Origin: CBDFGK01 sp965247075
Lineage (GTDB): Bacteria; Pseudomonadota; Gammaproteobacteria; Pseudomonadales; Halieaceae
Assembly (NCBI GenBank): GCA_965247075.1
Contig: CBDFGK010000002.1
Coordinates: 620,001-684,000, forward strand
Reading direction: 5' to 3'
DNA length: 64,000 nucleotides
Made by a program: the position numbers and the translations under genes. Below the pieces are notes generated by a model. It did no database searches and had not been told where the DNA came from. It saw only the letters and a program-made list of their open reading frames with translations. Shown piece after piece: positions 50,905 to 60,505 of the stretch. The stretch's first letter is position 1; each line of letters starts with the position of its first letter.

Positions 50905-52008
50905 ATGAGCAGCGCATTTTTGAATCCCATCACTACCCAGACCTGGGTCAACGGTCGTCACATAGTTCGCTGCGTCAATGTTATTCGTGAATGCTGGGAT
51001 GTGTGCACCTTGTGCTTCATGTCCGAGTCCCCGGTGATGTATTTCTTCAAACCCGGCCAGTTTGTTACCCTGGAGTTGGAGATCAACGGCGAGCAGGTTA
51101 TGCGCAGTTATACGATCTCCTCCTCACCTTCATCACCCTACAGTTTTTCCATCAGTGTCAAGCGGCACCCTTCCGGCCTGGTATCGAATTGGCTACACGA
51201 CAATCTGGCTGTGGGCAGCGAGATCGCGCTACACGGTCCCGTGGGTAATTTTAATTGTATCGACTATCCGTCGGAAAAGGTGCTGTTGCTGTCTGGCGGG
51301 GTCGGTATTACCCCGGTGATGTCGATGGCGCGTTGGTGGTTTGATACCAATGGCGAAGTCGATGTGATTTTTGTGCACAATGCGCGTACGCCCAAGGAGA
51401 TTATTTACCGTCGTGAACTCGAGTATATGGATTCGCGAGTGGCGAATTTCAATCTTTCGATTATTTGTGAGTCTTACGAAATTGGTGAGACCTGGAACGG
51501 ATATAGCGGGTATTTGACGGAGGAGATGCTCCGTCTGATTGCTCCCGATTTCATGACAAGAGAAATCTTTTGTTGTGGCCCGGCACCCTACATGACCGCG
51601 GTAAAAGCAATACTTGAACGCAATGCTTTTCCCATGGAGCAATACCATGATGAGAGCTTTGGCAGCACACCGGTAGAGGTGATGGAAGATGTGGTCGAGC
51701 TGGCCGAAGAGGCCGCGCACGAATCTGAAGCCACCGTTGACATTGAAAAGTTCCAGGTGAATTTTTCCAATACTGGCAAGAGCGCACACATTGTTCCCGG
51801 GGAAACAGTGCACGAGGCAGCCGCAAAGCTTGGGCTACATATTCCGAAGGCCTGCGGTATGGGTATCTGTGGGACCTGCAAAGTGCGCAAGACCGAAGGT
51901 GATGTAGTCATGGCGCACAATGGCGGAATTACCGACAAGGACATCGCTGCCGGCTATATCCTCAGCTGTTGCAGTGTGCCGCAGAGCCACGTCGCAGTGG
52001 AGTACTGA
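50905..52008 (+). CDS. gbcB: Glycine betaine monooxygenase, reductase subunit
   Basis: A 367-residue hybrid reductase: FAD domain (MRSYTISSSP, about residue 73), NAD domain (LLSGGVGITPVMSM, about 130) and a C-terminal plant-type [2Fe-2S] ferredoxin domain (CGMGICGTCKVRKTEG ... LSCCSVP). It passes electrons from NADH to GbcA. ATG 50905 is chosen; the longer frame from 50806 has no homology. First gene of a long plus-strand operon running through sox and purU. Confidence 0.9.
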   Translation: MSSAFLNPITTQTWVNGRHIVRCVNVIRECWDVCTLCFMSESPVMYFFKPGQFVTLELEINGEQVMRSYTISSSPSSPYSFSISVKRHPSGLVSNWLHDNLAVGSEIALHGPVGNFNCIDYPSEKVLLLSGGVGITPVMSMARWWFDTNGEVDVIFVHNARTPKEIIYRRELEYMDSRVANFNLSIICESYEIGETWNGYSGYLTEEMLRLIAPDFMTREIFCCGPAPYMTAVKAILERNAFPMEQYHDESFGSTPVEVMEDVVELAEEAAHESEATVDIEKFQVNFSNTGKSAHIVPGETVHEAAAKLGLHIPKACGMGICGTCKVRKTEGDVVMAHNGGITDKDIAAGYILSCCSVPQSHVAVEY

Positions 52009-52027
52009 TCCCTATTCAGCAGTAACC

Positions 52028-52687
52028 ATGGAGCAAGCGCAGATGTTTGGCAAGGCAGACAGTATTCAGGATTTTGACGCCGAGTTATGGGCCGCGATAG
52101 TCACGGAAGACGTTCGTCAGGAGCAACATATCGAATTGATTGCCTCCGAAAACTACACCAGTGCTTGCGTAATGCAGGCACAGGGGACAGCGCTGACCAA
52201 CAAGTATGCCGAGGGCTATCCGGGCAAGCGTTACTACGGTGGCTGCGAGCACGTGGACAAAGTGGAGTCGCTGGGGATCGAGCGCGCCAGGATGCTGTTT
52301 GATGCGGATTACGGTCAGGTCGAACGCCTGGCGTTGGAACACAGGCTCAGGATGATCGTGGCGGATGTGGTGACAACCACGACCCACAAAACGCTGCGCG
52401 GCCCCCTGATGCACGTTATCGCTGCCAAGGCGGTAGCTTTCAAGGAGGCGCTGGACCCTGAATTCAAGATCTACCGGCAGCAGGTGCTGGACAATATTGA
52501 TAGTGAATTAATGGTGGAGGAGGTGAAACAGAAGGTGTTGGCCCTGTGCCGCGACTATCCGGTATGCAATCGATTGCAGGCCCCGCGATCGAGTGATACA
52601 CAAAGCGGTCCCTATGGGCATGCGATACGCACGGGCAGCACAGCAACTTCCTCTTCCGGCGGCGCTCGCCCGTTATTCGGAGAATAG
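52028..52687 (+). pseudogene. glyA: Serine hydroxymethyltransferase remnant with in-frame deletions
   Basis: A 219-codon open frame whose blocks match GlyA in order but with large gaps. The N-terminal block (IELIASENYTSACVMQAQGT to KRYYGGCEHVDKVE) is whole. It jumps to GQVERLALEHRLRMIV, then to VVTTTTHKTLRG (with the PLP lysine), then to GPLMHVIAAKAVAFKEAL, and finally to ELMVEEVKQKVLALCRDYPV. Missing are the SGSQAN phosphate-binding, DMAH and C-terminal substrate-arginine regions, about half the normal 420 residues. All four gaps keep the frame. The last about 40 residues are unrelated. No activity is expected. It sits 19 nt after gbcB and 2 nt before the next gene, so it may survive as a translation bridge. 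Confidence 0.85.
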
Positions 52688-52689
52688 TA

Positions 52690-55254
52690 ATGGCACAATT
52701 TCCAGAGAAATCCAACGTCGTCATTATCGGTCTCGGCGGTATCGTCGGCGCGTCGGTCATGCATCACTTGGTCGAGCGCGGCTGGGACGACATAGTCGGT
52801 ATCGACAAGACGTCGGTTCCGACCGACATCGGTTCGACCTCGCACGCGTCCGATTTCTGCTACGCCACCGATCACAGCAAATTCACCTGCTACACCACGG
52901 GTTACAGCATCGAGTTCTACGACAAGATGGGCCACTATGATCGCGTCGGTGGTCTCGAGGTAGCACGTGTGGGCGACGATGACCGCATGATGGAGCTGAA
53001 GCGCAAGGTCGCTTCTGGCAAAGCCTTCGGCACCAAGGTGAAGATGATCAGCGCGGCTGAAGCCAAGACATTCTTTCCGCTGCTCGAAGAGGACATGATC
53101 CAGGGTGCTATGTGGGACCCCGATGCCGGTTTGGTCAAACCCCGGTCGCAAACAGTCGCCGGAATCCTGGTTGATAACGCGATCAAAACCGGCAAGGCAC
53201 AATCTTTTGCCAACACCAACGCGACCGGTCTCGACATAAAGGCAGGTCGCATCGTGGGCGTGGCAACCAGCCGCGGTTATATTGCCGCTAACCACGTTAT
53301 CGTGTGCACTGGACTGTGGGGGCGCACCATCGCCGAAATGGCCGGTGAAGACCTGCCGGTGATGCCGGTCGAGCATCCGCTAACCTTCTTCGGCCCCTAC
53401 ACCGAGTTCGAAGGCACCGGTAAGGACATCGGTTACCCGTTGCTGCGTGACCAGGGCAATTCCGCCTATATGCGTGATACCGGCGACCCGAAAACACCGG
53501 AAGGTGGCCAGATCGAGTGGGGTTATTATGAGGAAAAGGAACCCCGGTTAGTGCACCCGCGCGATCTTCCAGAAATAGGTGACAGCCACTGGTCGCCATC
53601 GCAGCGCGATCTCGAACTGGAGCAGATCATGGAACCGCTCGAACGAGCGATAGAACTGACCCCGATCCTCGGCGAACTCGGCTATAAAGAAAAGCATTCA
53701 TTCAACGGCTTGCTGCAGGTCACCACCGACGGCGAGCCATCGGTGGGAGAATCCACGCTGACCCGCGGACTCTGGTATGTGATCGGGGTTTGGGTCAAAG
53801 ACGCTCCCGGTATTGCCAAGGTACTGGTGGACTGGATGACCGATGGCGTCGCCGAGATGGACTTTTTCGGCATCGACACCGCACGCCACTACCCGATTCA
53901 GAAAACGCCTTCGTATATTTACGACCGTTGCTACGAATCCGCGTTCAAGATTTACCATCCCCCCGTGCATAGTCGCGAACCATACTCCAAGAGCCGCGGT
54001 CTGCGCCGCAGCCCCTTCTGGGTGCGCGAGCAGGAACTCGGTGGCCATTTTATGGAACTGGCAGGCTGGGAACGCGCGCACGGCTACGCCGCCAACGAAC
54101 ACCTGCTGGAGAAATACGCCGATCGCGTACCGGTACGCAAGCACGAGTGGGATAACCGTCATTTCTGGCGCGTCTCTAACGCCGAGCAATTGGCGATGTC
54201 GGATAACGTCGGCATGATCAATCTGTCACACTTCGCGGTTATTGATGTGATCGGTCCAGACGCGGAAGCATTGATGGAATACGCCTGTGTAGCCAAAGTC
54301 GGCGGCAATACCGCGATCGGCAAAGGCGTCTACACGCACTTCCTCGACAAGCGTGGCGGTGTCCGAGCGGACCTGACCGTTATTCGCCACGCCGAAGACC
54401 GATTCCGTGTCATCGACGGTGCCGACGCAGGGCACCGCGACTACATCTGGCTGAAGCGCATGGCCGAAGACAATGGCTGGAATGTCTATATCGACGATCG
54501 ATCGGATCATGTCGCCTGCCTCGGCGTCTGGGGGCCGAACGCACGCAAGACGATTCAGTCCATCGCCGATGATCCCGCCGCCTGGGACGAAGAGAACTTC
54601 CCGTTCGCCGCGACACGACGACTCACGCTACAGGGAATTCCGGTAGAAGCCTTCCGCATTTCCTATGTTGGCGAACAGGGCTGGGAGCTGCATGTGGATT
54701 TCAGCTATGGCCTCTCGCTGTGGGACCTGGTGTACGCGCAGGGCGCGACGCCCGTCGGTATCGAAACGTATGCCAACAGCCGACGTATGGAAAAGAGCCT
54801 GCGCCTGCAAAACGCCGATCTGGTGACCGAATACAATTTGTACGAGGCAGGCCTCGCCCGTCCCGTGGTCAAGCAGGCGGACTTCCACGGCAAGGTACCC
54901 CATCTCGAACAACGTGAGCTGGAAGATCAGGCTGCGTATATTTGCACGCTGGTGATGACCGACAATATTGATTCCCAGGGCGTGGCCCGTTATCCAGTAG
55001 GTAGCGCGCCCTTGATAGATCCACAGACCGGTGAAGTTCCAATTGACTCAAAAGGCCGTCGTTCCTATCTGTCCAGTATCGCCTTCGGTCCAAGCATCGG
55101 CAAAAACATCGGGCTAGGTTATCTGCCCTACGAGTATTGTCAGAAAGGCCGCGAGATCATCATGGAGTATCTCGGCGAACAATTTACGATGATGGTCGAG
55201 TCGGTTGGTTACGAACCGCTCTACGACCCGCAAAACAAGCTACCGCGAAGCTGA
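52690..55254 (+). CDS. Dimethylglycine dehydrogenase-like flavoprotein
   Basis: An 854-residue fusion: N-terminal FAD-dependent oxidoreductase (VVIIGLGGIVGASVMHHLVE; GSTSHASDFCY near the flavin), middle FAO_M-like region, and C-terminal GcvT aminomethyltransferase domain (from about residue 480; LSHFAVIDVIGPDAEALMEY, ISYVGEQGWELHVD). This is the dimethylglycine/sarcosine dehydrogenase layout in which formaldehyde is captured by THF as methylene-THF. Following gbcAB and preceding soxBDAG, oxidation of dimethylglycine to sarcosine is the natural step. Sarcosine dehydrogenase is the alternative but would duplicate Sox. Confidence 0.85.
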   Translation: MAQFPEKSNVVIIGLGGIVGASVMHHLVERGWDDIVGIDKTSVPTDIGSTSHASDFCYATDHSKFTCYTTGYSIEFYDKMGHYDRVGGLEVARVGDDDRMMELKRKVASGKAFGTKVKMISAAEAKTFFPLLEEDMIQGAMWDPDAGLVKPRSQTVAGILVDNAIKTGKAQSFANTNATGLDIKAGRIVGVATSRGYIAANHVIVCTGLWGRTIAEMAGEDLPVMPVEHPLTFFGPYTEFEGTGKDIGYPLLRDQGNSAYMRDTGDPKTPEGGQIEWGYYEEKEPRLVHPRDLPEIGDSHWSPSQRDLELEQIMEPLERAIELTPILGELGYKEKHSFNGLLQVTTDGEPSVGESTLTRGLWYVIGVWVKDAPGIAKVLVDWMTDGVAEMDFFGIDTARHYPIQKTPSYIYDRCYESAFKIYHPPVHSREPYSKSRGLRRSPFWVREQELGGHFMELAGWERAHGYAANEHLLEKYADRVPVRKHEWDNRHFWRVSNAEQLAMSDNVGMINLSHFAVIDVIGPDAEALMEYACVAKVGGNTAIGKGVYTHFLDKRGGVRADLTVIRHAEDRFRVIDGADAGHRDYIWLKRMAEDNGWNVYIDDRSDHVACLGVWGPNARKTIQSIADDPAAWDEENFPFAATRRLTLQGIPVEAFRISYVGEQGWELHVDFSYGLSLWDLVYAQGATPVGIETYANSRRMEKSLRLQNADLVTEYNLYEAGLARPVVKQADFHGKVPHLEQRELEDQAAYICTLVMTDNIDSQGVARYPVGSAPLIDPQTGEVPIDSKGRRSYLSSIAFGPSIGKNIGLGYLPYEYCQKGREIIMEYLGEQFTMMVESVGYEPLYDPQNKLPRS

Positions 55255-55315
55255 GTTACTGCGGAACGCCTGCCTCACTTCAAATACCGCTAATAAGTAC
55301 CCGGACGAGATAGTC

Positions 55316-56566
55316 ATGGAAAAATACTCACTGCTCAAGCTGTTCAGACACGCGCGCACTCACCACGAAAATTGGCAGCAAGCCTGGCGCAGTCCCAAAC
55401 CCAAAGCTGACTATGATGTGGTAATTGTCGGCGGTGGCGGCCACGGTTTGGCCACTGCCTATTACCTGGCCAAGGTGCACGGCATCAGCAATGTCGCAGT
55501 GATTGAGAAGGGCTATCTGGGCGGCGGCAATACGGCCCGCAATACCACCATTATCCGCTCCAACTACCTGTGGGACGAGGCCTCTCGATTGTATGATTTT
55601 TCACTCAATCTGTGGGAGGGTTTGAGCCAGGAACTGAACTTTAACGTGATGTTCAGTCAGCGCGGCGTATTGAACCTTGGACACAGCCTGCAGGATATGC
55701 GAGATATCCAGCGACGAGTGGGCGCCAATCGCCTGAATGGCATCGACGGGGAAGTGCTGACGACAGCTGAAGTTCAGCAACTCGTGCCGCTGATTAACTG
55801 CTCACCGGAAAGTCGCTACCCGATTTTGGGAGCCTCCTGGCAACCCCGTGGGGGTACCGCCCGTCATGACGCCGTGGCCTGGGGCTATGCCCGGGGTGCC
55901 GACGGTATGGGGGTGGACCTGATTCAGCAGGCTGAAGTCACCGGTATCCGCCGAGCAAAAGGTGCGGTAGTGGGTGTGGAAACCACCCGGGGATTTATCG
56001 GTGCACGCAAGGTTGCCTGTGTTACGGCGGGCAATTCAGGGGTCATGGCTGCGATGGTGGGCATGCGTTTGCCGATTGAATCGCGGCCGCTGCAAGCGCT
56101 TGTCTCCGAGCCCTTAAAACCTTGCCTTGATACGGTTGTTATGTCCAACGCGGTACACGGTTATATCAGCCAGTCCGACAAGGGTGACCTGGTGATTGGT
56201 GCTGGGGTGGACCGCTACAACGGCTACGGTCAGCGCGGTTCCTTCCATGTGATCGAGCACACACTGCAGGCCATATGTGAGCTTTTCCCCTCCTTCAGTC
56301 GAGTGCGCATGAACCGCCAGTGGGGCGGTATTGTCGATACCTGCCCAGATGCATGTCCCATTGTTAGTAAAACCAGCGTGCAGGGACTTTATTTCAATTG
56401 CGGCTGGGGTACCGGCGGTTTTAAAGCCACTCCCGGTTCCGGATATGTCTTTGCGGATACGATGGCGAATGACAGACCCCACCCCATGGCCGAACCCTTC
56501 AACATTGACCGCTTTTACAGTGGGGCCCTGATCGACGAACACGGTGCCGCCGGTGTGGCCCACTAG
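55316..56566 (+). CDS. soxB: Sarcosine oxidase beta subunit
   Basis: A 416-residue flavoprotein, the catalytic subunit of heterotetrameric sarcosine oxidase. FAD motif VVIVGGGGHGLATAYYLA is at about residue 36, then GYLGGGNTARNTTIIRSNY and GVLNLGHS. The C-terminal block NCGWGTGGFKATPGSG is diagnostic. Binds non-covalent FAD and covalent FMN at the alpha-beta interface and oxidises sarcosine to glycine. ATG 55316 is used; the upstream frame overlaps the previous gene. First of the soxBDAG set. Confidence 0.93.
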   Translation: MEKYSLLKLFRHARTHHENWQQAWRSPKPKADYDVVIVGGGGHGLATAYYLAKVHGISNVAVIEKGYLGGGNTARNTTIIRSNYLWDEASRLYDFSLNLWEGLSQELNFNVMFSQRGVLNLGHSLQDMRDIQRRVGANRLNGIDGEVLTTAEVQQLVPLINCSPESRYPILGASWQPRGGTARHDAVAWGYARGADGMGVDLIQQAEVTGIRRAKGAVVGVETTRGFIGARKVACVTAGNSGVMAAMVGMRLPIESRPLQALVSEPLKPCLDTVVMSNAVHGYISQSDKGDLVIGAGVDRYNGYGQRGSFHVIEHTLQAICELFPSFSRVRMNRQWGGIVDTCPDACPIVSKTSVQGLYFNCGWGTGGFKATPGSGYVFADTMANDRPHPMAEPFNIDRFYSGALIDEHGAAGVAH

Positions 56567-56577
56567 AGGATATAGAT

Positions 56578-56865
56578 ATGTTACAAATTCACTGTCCTTA
56601 CTGTAATGAAACGCGTGAAGAAGAGGAATTCAGCTACGCCGGCGAAGCGCATATACAGCGCCCGCGTGAGCCGGGGGCTGTCTCCGACGAGGTGTGGGGT
56701 GACTACCTGTTTTTCCGCAAAAATCCCCGCGGTATACACCACGAGATGTGGCAGCATGCGGTGGGATGTCGTCGCTTTTTCAATGTGACACGCCATACCA
56801 TGAGTTACGAAATTCTTGAAAGTTACCCCATGGGCTCCCAGCCCGGGGCGGGAGAAGCACAATAA
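56578..56865 (+). CDS. soxD: Sarcosine oxidase delta subunit
   Basis: A 95-residue SoxD with the zinc-binding start MLQIHCPYCNETREEEEFSY and the typical DYLFFRKNPRGIHHEMWQH and CRRFFNVTRHT blocks. Structural subunit of heterotetrameric sarcosine oxidase. Ends by overlapping the soxA start by 1 nt, so translation is coupled. Confidence 0.94.
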   Translation: MLQIHCPYCNETREEEEFSYAGEAHIQRPREPGAVSDEVWGDYLFFRKNPRGIHHEMWQHAVGCRRFFNVTRHTMSYEILESYPMGSQPGAGEAQ

Positions 56866-59800
56866 TGCAGATCAACCGCTTAGCCACCGGTGGTCGGGTC
56901 AACCGGGAGAAGCCTGTCAGCTTTATGTTCAATGGCAAGACCCTCCAGGGCTTCGAGGGGGATACCCTGGCGTCCGCACTGCTCGCCAACGGCGTGAATG
57001 TGGTGGCACGCAGTTTCAAGTACAGCCGTCCCCGCGGTATCGTGGGTCACGGCGCCGAAGAACCCAACGCCATTGTGCAACTGGGCAGCGGAGCGCAGAC
57101 TGTCCCGAACCTGTGTGCGACTCAGGTTGAGTTGTACGAGGGGCTCGAAGCGCACAGCGGCAGTGGCTGGCCCAGTGTTGACTTTGACGTAATGGGGGTA
57201 ATGGGCGTCCTGGGGCGTTTTATGCCCCCAGGCTTCTACTACAAGACCTTTATGCGGCCGCAGAAACTGTGGATGACCTACGAGCACTTTATCCGCAAGG
57301 CGGCAGGCCTGGGCAAGGCGCCCACGCAGGCCGATGTCGATAGCTACGACAAGCTCAACCAACACTGCGATGTGCTGGTGGTTGGCGGCGGTCCGGCAGG
57401 CCTGATGGCGGCACGCGAAGCGGCACGAAGCGGCGCGCGAGTGATTCTTGCAGACGAGCAAAATGAGTTTGGTGGCGCCTTGCTCGGTTCGAAGCAAAGC
57501 ATTCGCGCACAACCGGCGGCCGAGTGGGTCGTCGAACTGGTAGCTGAACTGCGGGCTTGTGAAAATGTAGAGTTGCTACCGCGCAGTACAGTTTTTGGCT
57601 ATTACGACCATAATTTCCTGGCAATTCTCGAGCGGCGTACCGATCACCTGGGTATCGTCTCGTCGGGTGGGGCGCGCCAGCGGTTACACCGGGTACGCGC
57701 CAAACAAGTGGTGTTGGCTACCGGTGCCATCGAGAGGCCCCTGGTGTTCGCCAATAACGATGTCCCGGGTGTAATGCTGGCGTCCTCGGTGTCAACCTAC
57801 CTCAACCGCTACGGCGTCGCGCCGGGTAGGAAGCTGGTGTTGTTCACCACCAATGACAATGCCTACCGGACGGCCATCAATTGGCACCAGAGCGGTCGCG
57901 CAGTGGTTGCCGTGGTTGACTCCCGTTACAATCCCGGCGGCAGTCTGGTCAAGGCAGCCACCGCCCTGGGTATCGAAGTGATAGGTGGTCACGGTGTGAT
58001 CGACGCGGTGGGCAAAAACCGTGTCAGGGCTGCGGTGATTGCACCGCTAAATGAAGATGGTAGCGCCGTGACCGGCGCTTCTCGCCGTCTTGATTGTGAC
58101 CTGATTGCCTATTCGGGGGGCTGGAGTCCGGTGATCCATCTCAGTTCGCATACTGGCAGTAAACCCCGTTGGAACGACGAGGTAGTGGGATTTCTACCCG
58201 GCGACTCCCGGCAATCCGAGCGTTCGGCAGGTGCCGCCGGAGGCAGCTACTCGCTGGTTAGCTGCCTGATGGAGGGTGTCAGTGCCGGTGCGGAGGCTGC
58301 ACATTTAACCGGCTTTGGTGATGGTAAATCCAGCTTTGCCGCTCCGAATACACAAGAGCTGCCGCAAGAGCCCCAGCAGGCGTTGTTTTTGGTGCCCCAC
58401 AGCAAACCGACCAGCCGTGCGCCCAGCCAGTTTGTCGATTTTCAGTTGGACGTGACGGCCGCAGGAATCGAACTGGCTGTCCGTGAAGGCTACCAATCTG
58501 TGGAGCATGTCAAGCGTTACACTACCATGGGTTTTGGCACCGACCAGGGCAAGCTGGGCAACATCAATGGCCTGGCGATCTTGTCCAAGGCGCTGGGTCA
58601 GACCATACCGGAAACCGGTACTACTGTCTTTCGGCCGTCCTATACGCCCACCACTTTCGGGGCCATTGCCGGTCGCGACGTGAAAGACCTGTTCGACCCC
58701 GAGCGCTACACCGCCGCACACCGCTGGCACGAGGACCACGGTGCCGAGTGGGAAGACGTCGGCCAGTGGAAGCGCCCCCGGTACTTCCCTCGTCCCGGTG
58801 AATCCATGCATGACGCGGTTAACCGCGAATGCCAGGCAGTACGTAACGGTGTGGGTATGCTGGACGCATCGACTCTGGGTAAGATCGATATTCAGGGGCC
58901 GGATGCGGCGGAATTCCTGAATCGTGTCTATACCAACCCCTACTTGAAACTGGCTCCCGGCAAGTGCCGCTACGGCTTGATGTTGAAAGAAGACGGCATG
59001 ATCTTTGACGACGGTGTCACAGCCTGTCTCGGTGAAAACCATTACCTGATGTTCACCACTACCGGAGGCGCGGCCGGTGTGCTTTCATGGCTGGAATTGT
59101 GGCAGCAAACCGAGTGGCCGGAGCTGCAGGTCTTTTTTACCTCTGTGACGGATCATTGGTCGACCGCGACGATTACCGGACCAAACGCCCGCAAGGTGAT
59201 AGCAAAAGTGTGTGACGATATTGACCTGTCGGCGGAGGCCTTCAGGTTTATGGATTGGCGCGACGGCACAGTCGCCGATGTGAAAGCGCGAATCTTCCGC
59301 ATCAGCTTTACCGGTGAGTTATCTTACGAGGTCAACGTGCCTGCTCACTACGGTCGCTACATCTGGGAGAAACTTTACGAGGCGGGGCGGGAATTCGATA
59401 TCACACCCTACGGCACCGAGACCATGCACGTACTGCGGGCGGAGAAGGGCTTTATTATCGTCGGCCAGGATACCGATGGTTCCGTGACCCCTCAGGACAT
59501 GGATATGGACTGGGTGGTAGGTAAGAAAAAAGACTTCAGTTTTATCGGCCGGCGCGGACTCAGCCGCAGCGATTGCCGGCGCGAGGGGCGCAAGCAACTG
59601 GTTGGCCTGAAAACCGTGGCATCGCAAACAGTCCTGCCGGAAGGGGCGCAGCTTGTGAACAACCCGGATGAGGCCCTGCCCATGTCCATGCAGGGCCATG
59701 TCACCTCCAGTTATTTTAGCGCCAATCTGGGTCACTCGATCGCTCTCGCGGTAGTGAAGGGTGGCTTGAAGCGTATGGGGGAGGTGGTTTATTGCCCCCT

Positions 59801-59879
59801 CGCCGATGGCCGCACAATTGCGGCCGAAATTGTCAGCTCTGTATTTTACGACCCTGAGGGAGCGCGCCAGAATGTCTGA
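56865..59879 (+). CDS. soxA: Sarcosine oxidase alpha subunit
   Basis: A 1004-residue SoxA: an N-terminal 2Fe-2S_4-like fold region (SFMFNGKTLQGFEGDTLASA), NAD-binding domain (VLVVGGGPAGLMAAREA, about residue 170), linker, and C-terminal GcvT-like THF-binding domain (from about 620: DASTLGKIDIQGPDAAEFLN, ISFTGELSYEVNVPAHYGRY). The THF domain traps the sarcosine methyl as methylene-THF. Length matches known SoxA (about 965-1005). Its stop overlaps soxG. Confidence 0.94.
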   Translation: MQINRLATGGRVNREKPVSFMFNGKTLQGFEGDTLASALLANGVNVVARSFKYSRPRGIVGHGAEEPNAIVQLGSGAQTVPNLCATQVELYEGLEAHSGSGWPSVDFDVMGVMGVLGRFMPPGFYYKTFMRPQKLWMTYEHFIRKAAGLGKAPTQADVDSYDKLNQHCDVLVVGGGPAGLMAAREAARSGARVILADEQNEFGGALLGSKQSIRAQPAAEWVVELVAELRACENVELLPRSTVFGYYDHNFLAILERRTDHLGIVSSGGARQRLHRVRAKQVVLATGAIERPLVFANNDVPGVMLASSVSTYLNRYGVAPGRKLVLFTTNDNAYRTAINWHQSGRAVVAVVDSRYNPGGSLVKAATALGIEVIGGHGVIDAVGKNRVRAAVIAPLNEDGSAVTGASRRLDCDLIAYSGGWSPVIHLSSHTGSKPRWNDEVVGFLPGDSRQSERSAGAAGGSYSLVSCLMEGVSAGAEAAHLTGFGDGKSSFAAPNTQELPQEPQQALFLVPHSKPTSRAPSQFVDFQLDVTAAGIELAVREGYQSVEHVKRYTTMGFGTDQGKLGNINGLAILSKALGQTIPETGTTVFRPSYTPTTFGAIAGRDVKDLFDPERYTAAHRWHEDHGAEWEDVGQWKRPRYFPRPGESMHDAVNRECQAVRNGVGMLDASTLGKIDIQGPDAAEFLNRVYTNPYLKLAPGKCRYGLMLKEDGMIFDDGVTACLGENHYLMFTTTGGAAGVLSWLELWQQTEWPELQVFFTSVTDHWSTATITGPNARKVIAKVCDDIDLSAEAFRFMDWRDGTVADVKARIFRISFTGELSYEVNVPAHYGRYIWEKLYEAGREFDITPYGTETMHVLRAEKGFIIVGQDTDGSVTPQDMDMDWVVGKKKDFSFIGRRGLSRSDCRREGRKQLVGLKTVASQTVLPEGAQLVNNPDEALPMSMQGHVTSSYFSANLGHSIALAVVKGGLKRMGEVVYCPLADGRTIAAEIVSSVFYDPEGARQNV

Positions 59880-60504
59880 ATCACTGCGAGACCATCAAAA
59901 TGGCGCTGTTCGCCGGGAATCCTGTCTGCACTATATGATTGCCGATGCGGCGGGGGAGACCGGCACCGACTGCGGTGTGCTAATTTGCGAAGAGGCCCGC
60001 AAAGGCCACATGAATTTGCGCGGCAACCCGGAAGAGGACACGTTTCGAAGCGGTGTAGCCGAGGAGTTGGGCCTGGAGTTGCCCCTTGTAGCCGGCACCT
60101 GTACTGGCAATGGGAATACCAGCATTTACTGGCTGGGTCCCACCGAGTGGTTGGTGGCAGTTGAAGGTGGCACCGAGGCTGGGGTGGAAGCCCGGCTGCG
60201 CCAGACCCTGAACGGTCATTTTGCCGTGGTGGACGTCAGCGGTGGCCAGACTCTAGTCAGGCTGTCAGGTGAAGCGGTGGATATGGTATTAAAAAAATCC
60301 AGTGGCTACGATTTCCACCCCAGCCAGTTTACCCAGGGCCGCTGTGTGCAAACCACCTTTGCCAAGGCCTCGGCACTGGTCAGCAAGACCGCGGACAATT
60401 CTTTCGATCTGGTGATACGGCGCAGCTTTTCCGACTACCTGTTTCGCTGGATCGTTGACGCTGCCAGTGAGTATGGAATCGAGGTAAAAGGTGGGAGCAC
60501 ATAG
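59872..60504 (+). CDS. soxG: Sarcosine oxidase gamma subunit
   Basis: A 210-residue SoxG (GcvT-like fold). Recognisable parts: GHMNLRGNPEEDTFRSGVAE, YWLGPTEWLVAVEGGTEAGV and GRCVQTTFAKASALVSKTAD. ATG 59872 overlaps the end of soxA by 8 nt, giving the standard length of about 200; the longer frame from 59806 is inside soxA. Completes the tetramer. Confidence 0.92.
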   Translation: MSESLRDHQNGAVRRESCLHYMIADAAGETGTDCGVLICEEARKGHMNLRGNPEEDTFRSGVAEELGLELPLVAGTCTGNGNTSIYWLGPTEWLVAVEGGTEAGVEARLRQTLNGHFAVVDVSGGQTLVRLSGEAVDMVLKKSSGYDFHPSQFTQGRCVQTTFAKASALVSKTADNSFDLVIRRSFSDYLFRWIVDAASEYGIEVKGGST

Positions 60505-60505
60505 T

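Noticed and set aside
52028..52687. A functional short PLP enzyme
   Set aside because: Although the lysine motif TTTTHK is kept, the phosphate-binding and aspartate/histidine regions that define the fold are deleted.
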